This document shows, piece after piece, positions 23,001-34,974 of a stretch of 64,000 bases of DNA. The translations under genes and the position numbers were made by a program. Origin of the DNA: Theristus sp. LFF4_11 (Eukaryota > Nematoda > Chromadorea > Monhysterida > Xyalidae); the NCBI GenBank assembly GCA_030248135.1, contig JASANC010002219.1:1-64000 (forward strand), in the 5' to 3' direction. The notes under the pieces are model-generated. The model saw nothing but the letters and a program-made list of their open reading frames with translations. It was not told the DNA's origin and did not search any database. Each line of letters starts with the position of its first letter. Within the stretch, counting starts at the first letter, position 1.

Positions 23001-24262
23001 AGTTTGTAACGGGTGTCAGTGCAGAACACACACGCAAATCGCTCAAGCACTCGAGCAAACTGCCGACTGACCGCCATTCAGATTGTAGCGCATGGCACGC
23101 TCAAACTGCTGCTTGTGCGGGCTGCTCGGCGCAGACACGGACGTGTTCGCGGCGCTCGACTGCGAGTCGTTCTGCGTGGTGCTCAACATGAAGTGGCCAA
23201 AATCAAACATCGACGTGCTGCGATTCGGTACGAAACGATCGGCGCCGCCGCCGCCCGGCGTTTTCACAGCCGTCGGATTACGCGACGGAGTTAGACGATT
23301 GGATTTGCCTGTGTTTGGGTTGCTTCTTGACAAACGTGTCAACACAAAAGCCACGAACATGGAACAGTCGTTGGTCGCATCCACTGTATCCACTCAATAA
23401 TATCCGTCATCGCTAATGCTGCGGCCAGCTAATCAGCGTCAGCAAAACAAATACAAAGAAAAAAATGATCTCTAAACACCATAGTTGTTCCAGAGCCGAG
23501 GGGTTGTGGGGGGGGGGCGATATAGATAGCCGGAGCAAATTTTCCAGATAGATAGATAGATAGCTGGAAAATTTGGGGGGGGTGGGCGGGGGGGGGCATG
23601 TGACTTTGGGGGGGGGCGGTCAAAATTTTGAAATTTGATAGATACATGTAGCTAAAACGCTAAAAAGCTATAAAAACAGCAAAATAATGTTAAAAATAGA
23701 CTAAAAATCAAGTATAAACGCGTATTTTGCCTGAAATTAGCGAAATTACGAGCAAAAATGGTCAATTTTGGTCAAAAATTGATTCATTTTATGTCTTCGA
23801 AGACAAAAATTTTCAGATGGATAGCTGAGAAAATTTTTCAGATAGATAACAGCTGAGCCGAAAAAACCTGTTTGATAGAGATAGATTCAAAAAAATTTTG
23901 CCCCCCCCCCCCTAGAACAACTATGCTGATTAACTGAACACGAAACGAGATTACCTTGATGTTTCGTAAATCGTAATGTCAGAAAAAGAAACGAAAAACA
24001 ATCAAATCATCAAACTGCGCGATATTCTCTCCTAACCTGACGGTGTTTTTGTGCTCGGTGTTTTTGCAGAAGGGGTTTTACTAAACGATTGTCCTAAAAT
24101 GCGCGACTGATTCAGATTATTGGTGTTGTTCAGGCCGGGAGTTTTCTGGAGAACGTTCGACGATTTCCGACTTTGTTTCCGGGTCGGTGTTTTGTTGGCG
24201 ACGACGTTGAAGGATCGATTGCTAACAACCGAGTCGTTTGCTGTGAACGACTCACGGATCAT
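20010..24262 (-). CDS. CDC20: CDC20/fizzy, APC/C co-activator
   Basis: CDC20 binds the anaphase-promoting complex and recruits cyclin B and securin for ubiquitination. Exons: 24262-24037, about 23325-23072, 22996-22889, 22595-22464, 22316-22117, 21990-21896, 21744-21663, 21524-21372, 20760-20635, 20536-20419 and 20212-20010; phases agree from exon two onward. Exon one has repeated Thr-Pro sites ([15 protein letters not shown]), likely CDK targets. Exon two has the C-box DRFVPNR. Exon four has [14 protein letters not shown], then seven WD40 blades follow (for example [20 protein letters not shown]). The protein ends in Ile-Arg, the IR tail that docks on the [15 protein letters not shown] and [12 protein letters not shown] match CDC20 better than FZR1/Cdh1. 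The exon one to two junction does not keep phase as drawn, so a small exon may be missing. The first intron holds a family-3 MITE; the eighth uses a GC donor. Confidence 0.93.
23480..23924 (-). mobile_element. Family-3 MITE inside the first CDC20 intron
   Basis: The ends are CATAGTTGTTCCAGAGCC and CTAGAACAACTATG. The interior, with GATAGATAGATAGATAGCTGG and G runs, is the reverse of the 256-722 copy. The flanking eight bases do not match, so the target duplication has decayed or one end was rearranged. Confidence 0.7.
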
Positions 24263-24434
24263 AATAAGCAAATTCTCCCTCCGACGGACATCAATGACGA
24301 AGTTGACGCTGACGACCTTGTCAGTTGTTGTGTTATGGAAGAATTGAATGGGCAATCAAACAAGTATAAACAAATTCAACATTTGTCTGTCATTCCAATC
24401 AATCCAATAGGTTAGGTAAGGTTAGTATCAGTAC

Positions 24435-25159
24435 TAGGGTTGTTAAAAAAAACAAAAATCGTCATTTTTGTTTTTGTTTTTTTTAAATTTTTTTTTTTTA
24501 AAAATTTCAAAAATCAAAGTTGTGCTAAATCAATCAGGGAGTCCGAAGAACCACATATGATATGCAAGCGCCTCCCGAATGACTCCCATATGACGGAACT
24601 TTGCAGATTTTGTTTTGGTGACCTCAATTACCCCTTTTCCAAACCGTCACCATGCCTCTTCTTGTGTTTTGACCTCCAAAACGTCACTAATTGTCCCCAG
24701 CTAAACTAATGCTAAAGTGAAGACAAACATACCGCCTTGAAATTCGATCAATTCTTCTGATGGTGTTGCGACGACACGACACGAAGCAGCAAGCAACCAG
24801 ACAACGTAGCGCTTGCAAACGGAGCAGCGAGCACAATCGGACGCTCTGCGAGGCGAATCGTCACCTTATCTGCATCGGAAATGGTAGGCCAAGCTTTGGG
24901 ACGCTCAAAAACTTCATCGCAGATGTTGTATAAACCTGAAATCAGTCGGTAAAACGGCCCAAAATCGACTGCTAAAGGTTTTACGAGGTATAATCAAAGA
25001 AAATTTTTGTTGAACTTTCGAAAAAATTTGCCAAAATTGAGGTTTTCAGAGCATATTAGAGAAAAAATTTTCGAATTTAAAAAAAAAAAAATCGGCATTT
25101 TTGTTTTTTTTTAATCATTTTAAAAAAAAAAAAAATTTCATTTTTGTTTAACAACCCTA
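24435..25159 (+). mobile_element. Intact family-1 hAT-like MITE
   Basis: TAGGGTTGTT and AACAACCCTA ends enclose 725 bp, flanked by an exact 8-bp duplication ATCAGTAC (24427-24434 and 25160-25167). This copy gives the uninterrupted reference for the nested element at the window start. Confidence 0.85.
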
Positions 25160-25187
25160 ATCAGTACCACTACCGTGGGCGGGGGGC

Positions 25188-25260
25188 ATAGTTGTTCCAG
25201 AGCCGAGGGGTTGGGGGGCCGATATAGATCGTAAAACTACAAAGCTAAACCGGAGCTGGA
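25188..25260 (+). mobile_element. Family-3 MITE end fragment
   Basis: CATAGTTGTTCCAGAGCCGA then GGGGTTGGGG; truncated after GATATAGATC. Confidence 0.5.
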
Positions 25261-25404
25261 GCTGATCCCTGATCCCAATGTTTCACCCCTTCAACAAAGC
25301 TGTCAATCAAGGCACTTTCACTTTGTTAAAAAGGCTTCACTTAGGATTAGGTTTAGGATTAGGAACCTACAACGACTTCATTAGGATTAGGATTGGGCTT
25401 AGGA

Positions 25405-26065
25405 TTATCCGGTCGATCCGGTACCTGGCAATTTTCTAGGGCGGTCGATCCGGTACCAGGTCGATCCGGTACTCGGTCGATCCGGTACCAATTGAAATTT
25501 TCAGCTGTTTTACGGGTTTTTAGCGTTCAATTCGTTATGTTTTCGATTTTTCTTTGGTTGATTGTTGATACGATTGTTGATGATACGATATGAGACGACG
25601 ACGACTTGCGACACTTGGTTGGTTTTGGTAATCGTAATCTGATTCTGAAAAAAGCAACACAAGTGCACCATATGTTTTTTTTCTGATCTATTTTCCAGAA
25701 GAATAAAGCTCCAAGACGGTGAAAATTTGCAAAATTATCAGCTCAGCAAGAAAAGGAGAACAAAATAAAAATATGAAGACTGATTCGGTTCTCTTTTGGA
25801 GTTGAGGAAAAATGTGTTGTTTTTATTTTCATATTTCCCGCGAAAAAACCTGTGGTAAAATGTTTCAGACATCAGATAAAATGAGAGAAACGAAGAAAAA
25901 TGGATAACAAATCAGAAACAAATTGAATTGAATGCTAAAACAGTTGAAAATTTCAATTGGTACCGGATCGACAGAGTACCGGATCGACCTGGTACCGGAT
26001 CGACCGGTACCGGATCGACCGGTACCGGATCGACCGTACCGGATCGACCGGTACCGGATTGACCG
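25405..26065. mobile_element. Small foldback element with minisatellite arms
   Basis: Tandem copies of GGTCGATCCGGTACC (about 25,412-25,490) are matched by inverted copies of GGTACCGGATCGACC (about 25,958-26,062). The arms continue inward as CCAATTGAAATTTTCAGCTG and its inverted counterpart, around about 425 bp of unique sequence. No target duplication could be fixed. Confidence 0.65.
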
Positions 26066-26069
26066 CATG

Positions 26070-26255
26070 CCGATAAAACTACAGACCCGCACCCGACCCG
26101 ACCCGATAAAAATTGTGTGATAAAACTACAGACCCGATGTCGGGTCTGGTCTAGACCAGAAAAGCGTTGATAAAACTACAGACCCGATGTTTTTGAAAAA
26201 AATGCTCAAAATTTGAAAAAAAAATCAAAAAAATAAAATTGGCCTAAAATCGGTC
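26070..26255 (+). mobile_element. Solo arm of the MULE-like foldback element
   Basis: GATAAAACTACAGACCCGCA and the following 170 bases match the outer arm of the 971-2959 element; no inverted partner is nearby. Confidence 0.7.
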
Positions 26256-26289
26256 TAAATAAACCTTATTGGGTGGAACCCCCACCCCA

Positions 26290-26598
26290 CCCCCCCCCCA
26301 TGATAAATTTTCGCTTAAATTTTGAAGGAAAAACGCTAAATTTTGCTGCAAAATCGTTGAAATTACAATGAAGATGGTCAAGTTATCATATATTCAGCTT
26401 ATATTATAGACTTTATAGACAAAAAATCATGATTTTCGAAAAAAAATTTACGGTGTACGGAAAATTTTGGGGGGGGGGGTCTCCGCCAGACAAAATTTCA
26501 TGGGGGTGTGGGGGGGGTGTCGGCCAAATTTTTGAGGGGGGGTCCGATGGGGGGGGGGGGGTGCCCGGTTTTAGGGGGGGTGGCACGGTGCCCCCCAC
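26290..26598. repeat. G-tract repeat unit
   Basis: AT-rich leader with GCTGCAAAATCGTTGAAATT, then alternating G runs; interrupted at 26,599 by a family-1 MITE whose target duplication is part of a C run. Confidence 0.65.
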
Positions 26599-27344
26599 TA
26601 GGGTTGTTAAACAAAAATGAAATTTTTTTTTTAAAAAAAGTGATTAAAAAAAAACAAAAATGCCGATTTTTTTTTTTTTTTAAATTCGAAAAATTTTTCT
26701 CTAATATGCTCTGAAAACCTCAATTTTGGCAAAATTTTTCGAAAGTTCAACAAAAATTTTCTTTGATTATACCTCGTAAAACCTTTAGCAGTCGATTTTG
26801 GGCCGTTTTACCGACTGATTTCAGGTTTATACAACATCTGCGATGAAGTTTTTGAGCGTCCCAAAGCTTGGCCTACCATTTCCGATGCAGATAAGGTGAC
26901 GATTCGCCTCGCAGAGCGTCCGATTGTGCTCGCTGCTCCGTTTGCAAGCGCTACGTTGTCTGGTTGCTTGCTGCTTCGTGTCGTGTCGTCGCAACACCAT
27001 CAGAAGAATTGATCGAATTTCAAGGCGGTATGTTTGTCTTCACTTTAGCATTAGTTTAGCTGGGGACAATTAGTGACGTTTTGGAGGTCAAAACACAAGA
27101 AGAGGCATGGTGACGGTTTGGAAAAGGGGTAATTGAGGTCACCAAAACAAAATCTGCAAAGTTCCGTCATATGGGAGTCATTCGGGAGGCGCTTGCATAT
27201 CATATGTGGTTCTTCGGACTCCCTGATTGATTTAGCACAACTTTGATTTTTGAAATTTTTTTTAAAAAAAAAAAATTTTTTTTTTTTAATTTTTTTTTTA
27301 AAAAAAAACAAAAATGACGATTTTTGTTTTTTTTAACAACCCTA
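26599..27344 (-). mobile_element. Intact family-1 hAT-like MITE, inverted
   Basis: TAGGGTTGTTAAAC to TTAACAACCCTA, 746 bp, flanked by an exact 8-bp duplication CCCCCCAC (26591-26598 and 27345-27352). Orientation is opposite to the 24,435 copy. Confidence 0.85.
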
Positions 27345-27379
27345 CCCCCCACCCCCCCCCCACCCGACGGTCTCTGGTG

Positions 27380-28108
27380 TAGGGTTGTTAAACAAAAATG
27401 AAAAAATTTTTTTTTAAAAAAAAAAGTGATTAAAAAAAAACAAAAATGCCGATTTTTTTTTTAAAAAAAAAATTCGAAAAATTTTTCTCTAATATGCTCT
27501 GAAAACCTCAATTTTGGCACAATTTTTCGAAAGTTCAACAAAAATTTTCTTTGATTATACCTCGTAAAACCTTTAGCAGTCGATTTTGGGCCGTTTTACC
27601 GACTGATTTTAGGCTACGACAACATCTGCGATGAAGTTTTTGAGCGTCCCAAAGCTTAGCCTACCATTTCCGATGCAGATAAGGTGACGATTCGCCTCGC
27701 AGAGCGTCCGATTGTGCTCGCTGCTCCGTTTGCAAGCGCTACGTTGTCTGGTTGCTGCTTCGTGTCGTGTCGTCGCGACACCATCAGAAGAATTGATCGA
27801 ATTTCAAGGCGGTATGTTTGTCTTCACTTTAGCATTAGCTTAGCTGGGGACAATTAGTGACGTTTTGGAGGTCAAAACACAAGAAGAGGCATGGTGACGG
27901 TTTGGAAAAGGGGTAATTGAGGTCACCAAAACAAAATCTGCAAAGTTCCGCCATACGGGAGTCATTCGGGAGGCGCTTGCATATCATATGTGGTTCTTCG
28001 GACTCCCTGATTGATTTAGCACAACTTTGATTTTTGAAATTTTTTTTTTAAAAAAAAATTTAAAAAAAAAAAACAAAAATGACGATTTTTGTTTTTTTAA
28101 CAACCCTA
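27380..28108 (-). mobile_element. Intact family-1 hAT-like MITE, inverted
   Basis: 729 bp with TAGGGTTGTT and AACAACCCTA ends and an exact 8-bp duplication CTCTGGTG (27372-27379 and 28109-28116). It lies only 35 bases after the preceding copy. Confidence 0.85.
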
Positions 28109-28116
28109 CTCTGGTG

Positions 28117-30050
28117 CTCTGGGGGGGGGGTGTACCCCCCCACCCCCCCTCGCCCACGGTACTGTATATATGCCGACTTAGCTACAGCAAACAGGAATTT
28201 TCGAACACAGTCAAAGGTTGGCAATTTTCTAAAGAGGAACCACTAAGAACGGTTCAATATTCAAGTACACGTAAAAAATTGTCCTGTTTTACTGTTGAAA
28301 ATGTAACTTCCCCCTATGAAATGAACATAATTTCAATAAAACACGATTTTCGCTCTTATAGTTTTCCGGATCGTTCTGAAAATGGTCTAGCTGAACTCAG
28401 CTCGACGAGACGCTTCGGTTCGAACGAATTTAACTTGTAAAAAAAATTTTTAATTTGTTTTTAATTTTAAAAAAATCCGGATTTTTTTCCCCTTACAGTA
28501 CCGTGAGCGGGGGGGGGGGCGGGGGGAGTGGGGGGGGTGGCCACCCCCCCCCCGGCAGAGCACCAGAGACCGTCGGGTGCCACGGGTGGGGGGGGCACCG
28601 TGCCACCCCCCTAAAACCGGGCACCCCCCCCCCACCGGACCCCCCTCGAAAATTTGGCCGACACCCCCCATCCCACAACTCCCATGAAATTTTGTCTGGC
28701 GGACATCCCCCTCAGTACCGAAGGCGAAAGCAAATTTTCGAGGGGGGGTGTCGTCACGTGGGGGGGGGGGGGTGCCGAAAATTTTTCAGTGGGGGGGGGG
28801 TGTCAGTCATGGTACAGTGACACCCCCCAGGCGTGGGCCATGGGGGGTGCACTATTGTAGAAAATTTTCTGGGGGGGGTGCACACCCCCCACCCCACCCA
28901 TGAGATTTTTTCGCTTAAATTTTGAAGGAAAAACGCTAAATTTTGCTGCAAAATCTTTGAAATTACAATGAAGAATGTCAAGTTATCATATATTTAGCTT
29001 ATATTATAGACTTTAAAGACAAAAAATCATGATTTTTGAGCAAAAATTCATGATTTTTGGGTGGTCCGAGAAAATTTTTGGGGGGTGTCACTGTTACTTA
29101 GGTCCATCTAGGGGGGGGGGTGGGGGGGGGTGTCTAGCAAATTTCGAGGGGGGGTGTGGATGGTTCAGTGTCAGGTTTTGGGGGGTGGGTGTCGCGTGAC
29201 CCCCCCACCCCCCCCCACGGGGAGGTCTCGGGTGCTCTGGGGGGGGGTGTACCCCCCCCACCCCCCCCGGCCCCCCTCGTCTTCGGTACTGATCCCCCCC
29301 CCCAGAAAATTTTTTTCGAAAATCATGATTTTGTCTATAAAGTCCATAATATAAGCTGAATATATGATAACTTGACATTCTTCATTGAAATTTCAAAGAT
29401 TTTTCAGCAAAATTTAGTGTTTTCCTTCGAAATTTAAGCGAAAAAGTATCATTGGGGGGTGGGCCCCCCACTGAAAATTTTGAAAAAAATGCACCCACGT
29501 TACCATAGTTTGGACCCCCCTCACTTTTAGTCGGCACCCCCCCCCCCACGGTACCATACCCCCCCCCGGTCAAAATTTTTTTGGGCCCACGGTACTGCCC
29601 CTAGGCCCTAACCCTAGGGGGGTCGTCACGTGGGGGGGTCCAGAAAATTTTTCAGTGGAGGGGGTGTCAATCATGGTACAGTGACACCCCCTTTTGCTGC
29701 AAAATCTTTAAAATTGCAATGAAGAATGTCAAGTTATCATATATTCAGCTTATATTATGGACTTTAGAGACAAAAAATCATGATTTTTGAGCAAAAATAC
29801 ATGATTTTTGGATGGTCCGAGAAAATTTTTGGGGTGTCACTGTAATTTAGGTCCAGGTGGGGTGGGTGGGGTGTCAAACAAATTTCGAAATTCCGAGGGG
29901 TGTGTGGATGGTCTAGTGTCAGGTTTTAAGGGGTGGGTGTCGCGTGACCCCCCCCCCACCCCCCCACCCACGCGGAGGTCTCGAGTGCTCTGGGGCTGTA
30001 CCCCCACCCACCCCACTTGTTGTGCCCCCCCAAAAATTTTCGAATCTATT
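28117..30050. repeat. G-tract repeat array with family-2 MITE fragment
   Basis: Three or four units of AT-rich leader plus G/C runs are packed here. A partial family-2 MITE (28,160-28,495; AGCTACAGCAAACAGGAATT) lies near the start. Recurring phrases are GTCAGTCATGGTACAGTGAC, GGTGTCACTGTTACTTAGGT and GGTCTCGGGTGCTCTGGGG. One leader (about 29,330-29,460) is inverted. Homopolymer lengths differ between units. No gene. Confidence 0.7.
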
Positions 30051-30630
30051 GGGCCACAAACTATTTTGAGCAAAAAATTGTTGGGTGTTGTGTTTGTTTT
30101 CCCAATAAAACTGGCTTCACAAATGAGGTAAATGCTGTCGCTAGCTTCTCCCTGCCGGACGCCGGTCCTTGGCTTAAACGCTGCTGAGAGTTCGTTGTAT
30201 GCTCCGATTTTGGTACGTTATAGATCGACGACGACGTGGTAAGTCAAAGTCGATAACATACAATGTAGAATAAAAGGCTGATTTGCACAACGGTCTTCCG
30301 GGAAAAAGCCTAAACATAAAATTCTTAAAATTAAAATTTTTTTAAACTTATTTTTGATTTTGGTTCCGACACTCAATGCATAAACAGATAAAGAGGTTCA
30401 TGCATGACGGGAGAATTCAAATAAGGTGAAGTGATCCGAGTCACTAGGCTATTTTGAATTGCTACAAAAAGATCGAAACTAGTTTCCTTTCGAGAGTCGC
30501 AGAACCTAAAAATTGATAGTACACATCACAAACTGTTGTTTTCTGTATTGCATTATAATTAATACAATCAGTCGCATCATAAAAGACAGATGTATCACAC
30601 AACACGTCATTCCGCTTCCCACAAATGGTA

Positions 30631-32360
30631 TCATGTGAGCAGCAAAACCGTCGCCGGTGATGGAGAGCGGTCTTTGTGTGCAGTGGAGAATTTTTCAACG
30701 ACGATTGAGATTGGAAACGCGAGCACCATCATGCCACAGAGGTTTGCCATCGCGCCTACTATCTGACCACCTGCAAGCAACAACTGTTTTGCGTGGATTT
30801 AGATTTTTCCGTTTAACGGTACCGATAAAAACGAACATGCTGTGATTGGCACGACGTCACCGTAACCAACAACCGTCATTGAAATGGCGCAGTACCATGC
30901 GGCGGCTGGTATGCTGGACATTGCCGGGTTCACATCCACTTCCACAAAGTACAACACAGTAGAAAAGAATGAGATGCCGGTAAACAAGAGAATGCAGAAC
31001 ATGAGTAAGTCTTGAATGCTTGCACGAAACGAAGCGCCCATCAGCTGCAGCGACCTACTGTAGCGTGCCAGCTTCAGCAGACGTGCCACACGCAACAGTC
31101 GCAGTATGCGCATCACAAACACCAGACCTGTACGGACACATGTTCAATTATAGAGAACATGTTTTTTGTCAAAAGATAAAAAGCCAAATTTCAATTTCGA
31201 CGTGTTTCACCCGAAATCTCCTTCAGCGTCGCCTGGTCAACATTGAACACAGGCAACAAGAGTTGTATGTAAAACGGTAGGATGGCACTCAGGTCCACAA
31301 GATTCAACGGAACTCGCAGGAACTTGAGGATGCTCGGTGCTGCGATGAGCCGAATGAGGAATTCGAATGTGAACCACGTGATGCAAACGTACTCGAGGTA
31401 TACAAGCGCGTCGATTGGGTCACCAGGTCCTGCACAGAAAATTTTAATTTCGGATTTCAACACTTCTAATGCTGTTGAAAAATGGTAATTTTATAATTTA
31501 ACGTATCGTACCTGGCGCCAACGAACTGGTGGGATCGGTTGGTCTTTGAAAGTAGGGAACTGAACCAACGATTAAACCTGGGCGTACAAGGCACAATATT
31601 CAGATGGTTAAATTAGTCTAATCTGTAATGCCACAGAAATCAATACCGCCCAGTGAGATCAGGATGAACATCATGGACGTGCCAGAGAAGAAGCGAGCAC
31701 AGCGCGACCGCTGCTGATTCTCGACACACAGCCAGAGTCGATGTCTAACATTGGGTTGGCGCAGGTGAGTGCGACCGTTTGCAGTGCCGGTTGCGTGCGT
31801 GTAGCTCGTCATCGATGAAGTCGACCACGCAGGTGACATCGAGAACGGGCTCCTCTCGAATGGCTTATCAGCGTTCAGCAACGGCTGCGCGCTTGCCAGG
31901 CGTTTCCAGTGCGACGGCAAATTCAGCAACGCACTCGCAGGGATTTGCCAGTAATCGAGTGTGCTGCACAGCAGACGTGGACATTGTGAGCGCGGCGTGT
32001 GAATGGCGCATGAAATTGAATAAATCACTGTTCATGCAATTTTTGCGTAAATGGCAGTTAATCAAACGACCAACCATTTGCGTAGTACTGCCAAACGATC
32101 TTTGCCTCGCTTGGTGGTCTCTCAACAAACAGCACAAAGTCAGTGATTGGTGTGACTTCATTTGGCAGAAGCAATGGATCCCAGTCGTTAATATCCGTGG
32201 TTGTCTGTGCCCAGTAGTACAGTTGACGATGGAAGTTGCATCGTTCGGCCATTTGGCGCAATCGGTTGACGCACAGCACCACGCACTGACCGCCAATATC
32301 GACCGTGACACTGCATGTCGTCAGTTCGTCACCGTAATCCGTAACAAAATAGACCATCAT
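30631..32360 (-). CDS. Voltage-gated K+ channel alpha subunit, Kv/Shab-like
   Basis: A plasma-membrane K+ channel subunit of about 460 residues. Six exons keep phase from ATG to TGA: 32360-32075, 32027-31647, 31577-31512, 31429-31211, 31127-30837 and 30770-30631. A divergent T1 domain (TVDIGGQCVVLCVN) ends in LDYWQIP. S1 is around GTSMMFILISLGG, S2 around YLEYVCITWFTFEFLIRL, and S3 has PLNLVDLSAILPFY. S4 carries the regularly spaced arginines of MRILRLLRVARLLKLARYS. The pore signature is TVVGYGD, and S6 is around LCGMMVLAFPISIVVEKF. The S6 hinge is PIS where most Kv channels have PxP. The tetramer zinc site keeps HX5C (HTPRSQC) but not the CC that usually follows. The cytoplasmic tail is under 25 residues. 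S4 and the DYW motif are closest to Kv2. The S-rich T1-S1 linker is read as one open frame. Confidence 0.9.
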
Positions 32361-34974
32361 TATAAAATTGTTCTTTGCCGATTATTCTTCCGATTATTGC
32401 TGTGCTATCTTTGTTGATGTCGTCCCTCACTATATATGATCGTCAAGAAGAGGTTATAAATTTTGCTACAGTATGGCCGATTAAATTAGGCAGTCCTTCC
32501 ATTCTCCTTTAAGGTGTTTAACAAACACATCAAATCTGACACACAATTGGGTTTCTAAAAATCTTTTTTCTTTCATTCAAATTTTGCGTTCTTCTTGCAC
32601 CCTAAAAAACTGCCATGTTTAACCGGCTATTCCGTGGTGTTTTTGTAAGTCCTAAAGGAACTGCAGAGGTAATGAAGAACTACTGTTTTTTAAAGACGAC
32701 TGGTTGCATACAATGATGGAGTATTTTGGAAGATATAACCGACATTTGCACCACAACACAACATCTTTCACCACACCAGTGTTAACATTTTTACGACCTT
32801 ATACGTACGGATGTTTTGCCCGCAAAAAGTGCCAGGAAAAAGCTGCAATGTGTGTCCAACAACATTAGACTCCGGAAAACGAATTTGTTAGAAAATGTGA
32901 GCTCATTTTTCACGCGCATGAATTGTGTTGGACCGAACAGTGAAAGAAAAGAACCTCTCTGTTTTTAAAACGCGGCCACAGAAAGCTGGTAGAGGCAGCA
33001 CATCGCTTTGGGACTGATTGAGTCACAATGGGTGAATATTAGGAGCAAACCAATTGTTGTAATCACGGGGTTAAAAAGCAAGCTACAAATTGTAAAGTGA
33101 AATAGCTGGTGATGCATGTATGTGGAAATGAATTGCAGGAAAAGACGACGACACCACTTTACTGCATGCGAACAAACTAGGACACTTTTATTTGATGTTG
33201 TTTGCCACTGGACTGGACTGAACTCGCACGAACTTCCAAGTTCCAACACACAACAAAGTAAAATTCACACAACACCAGTTTGGGGAAAAGAAATTGCAAG
33301 CGATTACAAATATTATGGGCTCAGAGCAGTTTTCAGTCAAAAATGCACATACCGGTAATGGAATAGAGATAAAAAAAACCATGCATCTATGCTTACGTAG
33401 CTTAAGTTCAAAAATTGGGGTCTCATTATAACTGAAAAAGATCTAGAAGTCTCTGCTGGGTTGTTCTGTTCCTGGAAGTGTGTTTGCTCAGACAGCAGCT
33501 ACCATTTATACCGGATATCATGTGTTGTTCGTTTTATTTCTGGCCTCACATAAATAAACCAGATATCTCTCTCTAATGTGAACCTTTTTGATCATGGTCG
33601 ATGGATTTTGTGCGGAAACAGACGAACGCAGCAGCTCAGCTATTATACATGTGCTTGCGTTTCTTCCCAATTCCCATTACAATTTTTTTTTACTTCGCGG
33701 GAGGTTCCATGGAACCTTTTACTGCATACATTATTTCTGGTTGGTGCTTTCAAATAAATAAAATGGCTTGAACTTGGACCAGTACAGAGTCGGCTCTGCC
33801 AACGGTGCAACAATCCAATCATTTTCAACACCATTTTTGGCTATGTGCATTTTCTGCTTTTCACCGGCTATTGATGCCAGTGGGATTATTTTGCTCGTCT
33901 GTACTTGGCCAATGCATTTTATTTTTATTTACTTAAAAAATACAAGATCTACCAAGTCGTATGAAAGCACAAAAGTAACTGGCAATCAGATGATTGGCTG
34001 AGGGCACCGCGGTTCTCCCGCTCCGGCCAGTTTTTCTGGTTCGTCTTTTATTTACGAATGAACTTGAAAAATTTGTGAAAGACGTTTGCGGGGACACCGC
34101 ATTTCTGAAATAGGTTTGCGTTTTACACATACAGGTAAAAAATTGTCTCATTTTTATTGTTTCATTTTATTTTTTTCTCAAAATTTCATCACGGTACCCT
34201 TAGTATGCACATAAATCATTACAAAACCAAAATAATCAACACAAAAGAAACAAATAGGGCAGCATAGAAATCATGAGCAATGCTGAAAGCAGACATGTTT
34301 TTAAGTTTCTACGCATTAAATGACGATAAATTAACGTGCAAACATTTAAGGAAACAAGTAAAAAAACTTTACCGGTATAAGAGATGTGTAAAAAATATTA
34401 AACAAGTGTAATTTTTAGGATTATAAATTTTGAGATTTAAGAAAAGACACTTTGCAAACTTGCATACAATGCAGCTTGACAACCAAACAAAATCGAAAAA
34501 CTGAAATGCGGTTGCTATAAAGAAAAACGCGGATTGCTGAGAGCTCATCGTTCTTATCTCACTTTCATTCGGATCTACACGAATTAAGGGTTCTGAAAAG
34601 GTCCAGGGAAAACGATAGCGAAAAAGGGTCAAATCATTAAAATCTAGAATTTGCATTCTGCGGTAAAACTACAATGCAATCTAATCGGTTCTAGAAAAAC
34701 AGCGAGAAAATTGAAAAACAAACAAAAGATGTCAGAAATAGTTCAAAAATAATCTCTCTTCACGTTGATGACTATTAATAGATTCATAGAATGAACGTGC
34801 CATGTGCAGCACAGTTTGTGGCCAGCTTTTGAATTGAGTGATATCGGCACTTGTTGTTCAAAATCGGTAGATTGCTGATATAAACGGCTGTTTGAAAAGT
34901 TGATTTTCGATATTGATTAATTTTTTACGAGGAAAACTTCTCAGTCGGTACTATAATAATACTGGGCAATCCAT
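32361..34974. other. Gene-free stretch between Kv channel and calsequestrin
   Basis: About 2.6 kb of AT-rich sequence. I see no convincing exon and no repeat family shared with the rest of the window. It probably holds the promoter and 5' UTR of the Kv gene at its left edge and the 3' UTR of calsequestrin at its right edge. Confidence 0.5.

Noticed and set aside
20010..24262. First reading of this gene as FZR1/Cdh1
   Set aside because: The blade sequences, the region before the first blade and the C-terminal segment before the IR tail agree better with CDC20.
31618..31870. Alternative frame in the Kv T1-S1 linker that reads VVDFIDDELHARNRHCKR
   Set aside because: It would need two extra introns, one only 31 bases; a single open frame already links T1 to S1.
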